Shown here in pieces: positions 57,230 to 64,000 of a stretch of DNA of 64,000 nucleotides. This stretch comes from Mortierella sp. BCC40632 (Eukaryota > Mortierellomycota > Mortierellomycetes > Mortierellales > Mortierellaceae), in the NCBI GenBank assembly GCA_011634665.1, contig WAEK01000003.1:204501-268500 (forward strand). The letters are read 5' to 3'. A program made the position numbers and the translations under genes. The notes beneath the pieces were generated by a model. That model saw only the letters and a list, made by a program, of their open reading frames with translations, was not told the DNA's origin and did no database searches. Position 1 is the first letter of the stretch. Each line of letters opens with the position of its first letter.

Positions 57230-60200
57230 TCAGAGAGCAGCGGTTTTGGCAGAAGTCAGAACAGCAGAACTCTCCATGGATGGTTTTCTTCCAGCAAGAT
57301 CGCCTCCTCCGTTCGGGTATTGGTACAGGTTGGGGTGGTACACAGGGTGCTGCTTCTTGCTGTTAGATTCGTGCTTGCTCGGGGAATGGGCAGCTTCGTA
57401 TGGCTTTGAATGTTGTGGACGCGACTGGATTGGCTTTGAATGACCATTACTACTACCGTTACTACCATTAGTGTGATTGGAAGAATGGGTTGGTTGCTGG
57501 GGAGAATGGTGTTGGTAATGGTTGGGACGATGGCTATGGTTATGGTGGTGAAGGGAATGAAGGCTTTGCAAATGATGCTGAGAAGAGGAGAGCGACCTAG
57601 AATGCGTGCTCCTAGAAATGCTGCTACGAGGTCCAGATGATGCCCATGGGTCGGGTGCATACAAATCGAGCGAAGCTAATGGTTCATTTGTTAGATATTC
57701 GTACAAAGGAGTGTGTCAATAATTTTTGAATCCGGATCTCTCCCCCCCCCTCCAAAAAAAAAAAAAAAAAAAAAAAAAGGTCAATGGCTGCTTACCTCGC
57801 ACAAACTCTGGTCCTCCGCCATAGATATTATGAAGGTACCGCCACACATTACTATTAATGCCGCGATAGTCAGTGCCTAGAAAAGTAAGAGGTGTCAAAA
57901 ATCGGTCTTGCGTTAGTGGCCCCGCTTCAAAATTGTGTTAAACTACTCAACAGAGATCCCTCTCGTACCTCGCTTCATGCCTGCTCTTGGCTGTCCATTG
58001 TCTTTCAGGAACTGAGAGTTTCGAATTGGTCCAGGTGGCCGATCTAGTCCAGCAAGAAAATGAGAGCACCAACGTTAGAGAGCTGCTGTTTACAGAAATC
58101 CGCTTGTCCGAGGTTGCCGTGGATCGCGTGACTTGAGGCGGACAAAATTATTTCGTGGCATAGTCATTGTCCATTCGTCCTTACCTCCAGCCTTGAATGC
58201 ATGCCATTCCTTTAGCCAGTCTGCTCCAATAAGATACCAAAGCTGTCCGTCAGAAATGACATTTGAATCGAGTCTCATCACATCCTCATCTTCTCGCCTC
58301 CTCCTTTCGTCCAGCTCGCATTCTTCGCGCTATAACGTTGCAAGTGAGCAGCGAGATAAGAGAAGCGATATTAGTAAACAGTTTTGACAAATTTTATGGT
58401 CTAACGCCAATCATATCATATCAATCCTTCCAATTAGCAGATCAATAACTTACAGCGCAAGTTTCGCAAGACATCTTTTCTGATTCGAAGGTGCTGACAT
58501 TCACAAGTGGACTTCCATCCGTGCCATAAATCGCTGCAAGAGCGTCCCACGCATATCTTGGAATAGGCATGACCAACTCCATGACGTTCTTTGTTCCCAC
58601 TACATTGATCCCTACAAAAAAACGAGCATGTGGTTAGGTAGATTCTATGGTGTTTGCAACAAACGTACAAAAAAAAAAAAAAAAACTCTATCAGCAGTGA
58701 GAATTCGTCCACCTACCACCATGAGGGCATAAAAAGTCCCGGTTGCTAATGGGTCCCGGCTATTTCGGTATAAAAGATAGTGGATTAAAAGGGGTGTTTT
58801 GATGCAATGAAAATTAGTACGAAGATGCAAGCGACATTTCTAATGCTACTATTGGATATCTAGCATGATGACACTCTGGTGACACTTACGTTGGTCAAAA
58901 AGCTCCAGCGGCAGAACCAGAGCCTGGAAATGTAAACCATTAAGGACTTGTCACAGATCTGCATTGTGGGACCAGTCATATACCTGGAGATCCTAGCCCG
59001 GTCATCGTCTCGGTGTGGGGACTTGCGCTTGTAAAACAGAATGTAGGCCTCCAGCTTAGCAATGTCTGCGGGTGACTTTCTTGTGACATACTACAAATTC
59101 AACCATCCCAGAAAACGTGCATCAGAATGTTAAGACTTTCTTCGCCACAAATTTCCTGCGTTGGTAGTATAGAAAGTAAATGATGTTCATACCGTGTCGT
59201 CATATTCATACCACTGGGAGTCCATCGAGTGCTTGGCATAGCCAATGTAATGACCACCTATCCGACCCATGCCACAGCGAATGTTTCAAGTGCGTTAGGG
59301 CAAGTCTTCCATGATGAACATAAACATTTTTTTCTTGGATGAACACGTCCGATAAAAAACGTTACCTCCGACAACGCCACGATGTCGCACCAATGCATAA
59401 AGGTCGTATTTGGCATTACGGAGCTCATTCGGGTCGGTCGACTTGAAATAAGGTGTCATATCCAAGTCTTCCATCGGGAACTGCACAAAGGTGTTGATCT
59501 TGGAAGGATAAGTGTCGTATTTAAATCGCTTCAAATGGATACAGAGAGTCTCCGGTAGCTGAGTCACTAGGAGGGTCTTTCTACAATCGTTCAGGGCATC
59601 ACAGTTGGTGCATCGGTAACGATCCTCGCCTGTAAGCTCCTCGGTCGCACAGAATGATGTGAGGCAATCCTGTAGTTTAATGACCCTGTTTCCCATACTG
59701 ATTCCAAAAGCAGTGGTTACAATGTTAGTATGATTGATAGAAGCATTTCAACATTTGACAAGCCAAAGAGAGCAATAACAGTTGCTTGAGCCTGAAGGAG
59801 AAGGAAGTCGAGGAAAGAGAAGTTACCTCAGCCATCCTCCAATAGACTCGACAAAGGATCCGAACATCCCGCCGTCCTTGCCTTTGATACCACCACCCAT
59901 ATCGTTGGGAATATCGTCGATAATCTTGCTCTTTTTGTCAATGGGGATTGACAAGTCAAAAAACTTGTCTTCCTTGATATATTCCTTTCGGCATGTTAAA
60001 CACCTAACACGACTCTGCAGTGTTCCTTCAAAGATGTCGCTGATGATACTGGGTGCCGTCACTCTGGCTGGAGTGATCTCGGGAGCTGAATTGCTCTCTG
60101 TCAAAGAAGAGTTTTCGGACGAGATGGCAGAGCGAGAGGAGGTCGAAGAGCGCGATGAAGAAAATGAGATACTGCTTGTGGTCCCTCCACTTCCTCCGCC

Positions 60201-61792
60201 ACCACCACCAGAATCACTACCCTTTGATCCGGTTGATCTCTCGCTTTCTTTAGAAGTTTTTGGCACTCCAATAGGGGAGCCATTAGGTGTGTTGGGTAGA
60301 ATCACTTTTATCTTATTAGTGTCGCTGATGCTCGATTTTTCGCCCAAGGGTGCGGTGTCTTTGCTTGGTATTGTCAGAGCCGACGTTTCTGCTCTTCGCG
60401 GGTATGTAAGCTCATCGTGTAGCTTGTCTAGAATGCATCGAAGGAATTCCTGCGAGTCCTGTTGTGCTGATCCTTGAAAGACTTCGTTGTATTTTTTTAC
60501 ATCCGACACAAAATGTGAAGGAGAATAGATTGCACTATCAGGATGATACCCCCCATCCAAGGGATGTCAAAAAATATTTCTCTAGTCAGAACCAAGTCTT
60601 TTTTTTTTTTTTTTTTTTTGTATCTTGGCAGGAACAACTGTTTGGATGATTTATGGTTCTTAGATGAAAATACTCGCTTACCTCTTTCCACTCCACATGG
60701 TAAAGACGAAACTGAAAAAGCCGTCCACTAGTGTATGGTTCTTTTGCCGTGCATACTCTATCCTTCTTGCCTCTGGAATAAACGCCTCACACGTTTGAAA
60801 GTAGTAGGTTAACGCCGGCCTAGAAGATAAGAACAAAAAAAAGAGACAGAGCAGCATGATCGCGTCAAAAAAAAAAAAAAAACTCAAAGACCTCGCTCAA
60901 AATTGGTTGGCAGCTTTCTCGGTCTCCAGTAGCACAACATACGTGTTCGATAGAGCCTGTAGTGCAGCGTTCATATAACATGTATTGCCCAGATTCTTTA
61001 GTCCGACAAGCCCTGGTAAGTCGAGGTCCTGAATGCTTCCATCCCCATCCTGCTTACTCTTTTTCCATTGCTAACAACATCAAAAGACATCGAATTTGTC
61101 ATGCATGAACAGTATGTCCAAGTAGGTAAGAAAAAGTAAATATGCAACATCAGTAAAAGGATGTAGTTCCCTGCTGATATGAGAAACAGGGGGGAGGGGG
61201 AGGCTGGTCCATATCATTGGAAGACGCAGAAGATCATGCATTTCCGAAAGGCCACACAAAAAAAAAAAAAAAAAAAAAAGGCGCCTACGCTTACCATGCA
61301 TCGAACAAGGGATTTTAGAAACTGTTTGCTGTTGGTCGACATGTAATTCTCATCCACAAAAGGATTCAGTTCACATTCGCACTGATAACAATACACTGTC
61401 AATGTCCTTTGGGTAGTACATAAAGTTTCGTATGGTTCCAAGTTGACGAACACGTGCACCCACACACACAGAAGAGAGTACCAGGTTAGTTCTTTCTTTT
61501 ACGAAGATGACACACCAAAATCGGATACCGATTGGCTGTGGGGTTTACAACTTTGATATAAAAAGCGTTTGGGTAAAACGAATGACTGTCCTTACTTTGG
61601 GTTCAAAAAAACACAATGACATGCATCTTTAACTGAGTCCTGCAAAAGATAAAAAAAAAAAGGATCCGAGTTAGTTCGTAGAGGACATATTGAGAGAGGT
61701 GATCAACTCACGTTGCACTCTTCCTCAGTCAACGGCATAAAAATGTTAAGGAGTGACTCTACCTTGTGCTGCGAATAGTAGTGTTGCTTCAT
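57230..61792 (-). CDS. Ubiquitin-specific protease, USP20/USP33 type with two DUSP domains
   Basis: Exons (5' to 3'): 61792-61712, 61639-61596, unresolved zinc-finger exon(s) ending at 61295, 61070-60943, 60819-60682, 60534-59827, 59697-59366, 59257-59193, 59090-58984, 58923-58890, 58759-58717, 58611-58454, 58329-58185, 58043-57969, 57876-57796, 57675-57230. The USP fold is complete: Cys box [39 protein letters not shown], two zinc-ribbon CxxC pairs ([16 protein letters not shown]), [12 protein letters not shown], and the His box [14 protein letters not shown] with QWYEYDDT. Two DUSP domains follow: [20 protein letters not shown], then [20 protein letters not shown] with [20 protein letters not shown]. 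The N-terminal zinc finger is only partly visible (see findings). The C-terminus is His/Ser/Asn-rich and disordered. Human USP20/33 remove ubiquitin from receptors and signalling proteins; fungal targets are unknown. Confidence 0.9.
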
Positions 61793-62780
61793 GTGTGAAG
61801 AGTGAGAAGTTGTGCAGACAATAGTGCGGCACGTAGGCTAGTTGATGGGGAGGGAGGAGGGGGCAAAGAGTGAAAGAAGAAAAGTAAGATGTTTAAAGTT
61901 AGAAGTGAACAGGCAGTAACCAAAAGAAAGACATGGCGCCTGAGAACCGATTTTTTTTTTTTTTTTTTTTTAGATATCGTATGTCCTTTCAAAGTAAGGG
62001 CCAATGCTGATGTTGGGCTGAATTGATCTCCAACCCAAGTAACTGGGTGCATCAGATAGAGGGGTGACTGGATTGTAGTCATGGTTTGAAAGGAGGTTCT
62101 TAGGAGGCCTGACATACTCCTGAACATGTTTCTCCTGGCCGTCCGATGTCTGTTATACCGGCTGATTGGCCGGCTCCCACCAAAACAAGCTTGTCCCGTC
62201 GATCCAAAAGTCGCCCTGCCCGCCCTGCTTGCCCACTTTTGCCCAGTAATCGTTATTGTTTCGGTGTCGTCACTTGCAGAACTCGCTTATGCAGAAACAA
62301 GGGGGTGGGAGGAAGGAGTTAGTTAGTTGTCCAAGTTGCCTTACCTCAAGACAGATCCAGAGCCTGGGGACTCTAACCTCGCATCCTTCGCATCGCAGGC
62401 TGGCAGACAACAAATTCTTCTATAATGGGATGATCATAGTAAAGTCCCGGTAGGGAAAAGTGAGATAGAGGGATGAGTTTTTTTAGCAGACAGCAAACCT
62501 CAGGGGGATGTTGCAAGCTTTGTCTCTTGTGCAAGTAGAGAGGCTGCACATTAGTCTCAATAGGGCAAAGAAGGAAAGAGGAGAAGATGCAGGAAGGCGC
62601 ACATCATGCTGGGTGGCGGACAACGTTGCAGGGGAAGTCTGCGCTCTTTCTTTCTTGCTGTCACGCTCTCGGCAACTGACAGATGGCCGTACAGAACCAG
62701 TTCTGGTCGAAGGAGAACAAGGTCAAAGGCACTGTTACCAGGTGAGTAAAGATGAGAGAAGGATAGTAAGAGATAGATTG

Positions 62781-62786
62781 AGAGAA

Positions 62787-62822
<36 letters not shown>
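62781..62822 (+). repeat. (GA)n microsatellite
   Basis: This is a GA run with two early interruptions. A CT run about 60 bases downstream is its near complement, so the pair could form a hairpin. Confidence 0.85.
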
Positions 62823-62825
<3 letters not shown>

Positions 62826-63394
62826 GGGAGGGGGGGAGGGGATAGGAGTGAAGTAAGGCTCCGAGTGTGCCTCTCACTCTTTTGCTCTCTCTCTCTCTCT
62901 CTCTCTCCCGGGGCACCCTTCTCCTCCCCTCGTCTCTCCTGCATAAACATATTCTTGCGATCAAAGCTGTTCGACAACTTCGATCAGCCCTTTGAACGCC
63001 GTGGAGCGAGAAAGGGCCGAATAAGGTCAAAGACAGCATTGGCGTAGCTGAATGTGTTTGTGCGTGTTTGTGTGTGATAGAGATAAAAAGAAAACAAAGA
63101 TGAATGAGGAGCCTAGAATTCTCTCTCTTACTCTCTCTCTCACTCTCTCACTCCAGTGGACAGAGTCAGGAACAAAGAAGAGGAGGAGAAGGAGAAGGAG
63201 GAAGAGGAGGAGCCCGTCTCACCCACTCACCTACTTACTCTCTCACTTTCTCACCCACTCTCTCTCACTCTTCTCCTTCTCCCCCGTTGTGTGGCTCGCG
63301 CGGAGACATAATGCAGGGAGCAAACACCATTGGCGCCAAACAAAGGTCAAAAAGAGAGCAGAGCACAGCCACGGTGCCTTTTTCTCGGTACTCT

Positions 63395-63396
<2 letters not shown>

Positions 63397-63458
<62 letters not shown>
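63397..63458 (+). repeat. (CT)n microsatellite
   Basis: About 30 uninterrupted CT units. Confidence 0.95.
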
Positions 63459-63460
<2 letters not shown>

Positions 63461-64000
63461 GCTCCACAGGAGCCTTGATTAGGAAGCTCGACCAGAAAGT
63501 GCACACGCCAACAGAGCGGACTATGAAGAGAAAAAGTTAGAGAAGGCATCACTCCTTTTCCTCTTTTCATCCACAGGGCTGCCCAGCCGCCATTAGCGCG
63601 AAGCCAAGAGCATTCATGACGACGGTGATACGGACGTATATTGCCCCGCAGTTCATGTGAGGGGGGGAGGATGATGAGCAACAAACCAAGTGCGACGAGG
63701 GGAAGTGGAAAGAAGAGGAAGAAGAGGAGGTGGAGGTAGAGGAGGAAGGGGCGAGGAAACGCGATTTGTCATAGTGCTGTGAGCCACTAGGAGCATAAAC
63801 CTGTTTCGTGTCGCGCGCCATAAAGTGTAGCAAAGAGAGAGAGGAGCCATTCGACTGAGATATACTTCACCCCAACACACACGCAGGTAAAGAACGCGAG
63901 CAGAGAGAGAGAACACAAAGAAAGAAAAGAAGAAGAAGAAAAAAAAAAAAAAAAAAAAAAAAAGGCAGACAGGTAGGCAATGGAGCAATTGGAGAGAGCA

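Larger units (their letters stand above)
61793..64000. other. Upstream of USP gene, repeat-rich, no supported gene
   Basis: It contains T20 near 61951-61970, (GA)n at 62781-62822, CT runs at 62884-62907, a long (CT)n at 63397-63458 and A25 at 63939-63963. Open frames at 62508-63540 are produced by these dinucleotide repeats. No domain, splice structure or family resemblance was found. Confidence 0.5.

Noticed and set aside
62508..63540. Two plus-strand ORFs of 160-180 codons
   Set aside because: They are made largely of GA and CT dinucleotide repeats, which are stop-free by nature. There is no domain or splice support.

Overview
The window is nuclear DNA of a filamentous fungus. Genes carry many short spliceosomal introns (GTAAGT/GTATGT-type donors, YAG acceptors), the leaders are CT-rich, and simple repeats and A/T homopolymer runs are very common. 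Gene content is fungal (DUG3, ATG22, DAP1, PRM10, SET5, a GT15 mannosyltransferase), together with a metazoan-like USP20/33 with two DUSP domains. This best fits an early-diverging Mucoromycota lineage such as the Mortierella group; that placement is inference. No phage, CRISPR, rRNA, convincing tRNA or intact transposon was seen.

Layout. 0.87-1.36 kb: small unknown gene (+). 1.6-4.1 kb: SAM50 (-). 4.9-6.0 kb: intronless secreted beta-propeller like virginiamycin B lyase (-). 6.5-7.6 kb: degraded coding traces. 8.2-10.5 kb: mitochondrial NADP-isocitrate dehydrogenase (+). 10.8-12.3 kb: EMC3 (-). 12.9-13.4 kb: unassigned single-pass membrane ORF (+). 13.6-14.9 kb: unknown helical protein (-). 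15.8-16.9 kb: acyl-protein thioesterase (+). 18.3-21.7 kb: PRM10-like transporter (+). 22.4-25.9 kb: ASE1/PRC1 (+). 26.2-27.1 kb: GNAT acetyltransferase (-). 27.5-28.6 kb: DAP1 (+). 28.9-30.0 kb: Dpb3/CHRAC-type histone fold (+). 30.5-32.4 kb: DUG3 (-). 33.1-34.9 kb: divergent phosphoglycerate-dehydrogenase-like protein (+). 35.1-38.2 kb: ATG22 (-). 39.8-43.3 kb: large HMG-box protein (-). 44.8-46.8 kb: NSUN5/RCM1 rRNA methyltransferase (-). 47.0-48.5 kb: SET5 (+). 48.5-52.0 kb: mostly empty, with one small spliced coding trace. 52.0-53.1 kb: thioredoxin-like protein (+). 53.6-55.5 kb: GT15 mannosyltransferase (+). 57.2-61.8 kb: USP20/33-like deubiquitinase (-). 61.8-64.0 kb: repeat-rich and without a supported gene.

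The genes are mostly unrelated housekeeping functions: mitochondrial import, ER insertion, vesicle lipidation, spindle midzone, chromatin, autophagy and glutathione turnover. There is no biosynthetic cluster. Exon models come from splice sites that keep phase and from family resemblance. The main curiosities are the Vgb-like propeller, a PGDH-like protein that has lost its cofactor and catalytic motifs, very small exons, a GC-AG intron, two coding breaks next to homopolymers (SAM50, IDP), long poly(dA:dT) tracts inside divergent promoters, and an unresolved zinc finger in the USP gene.
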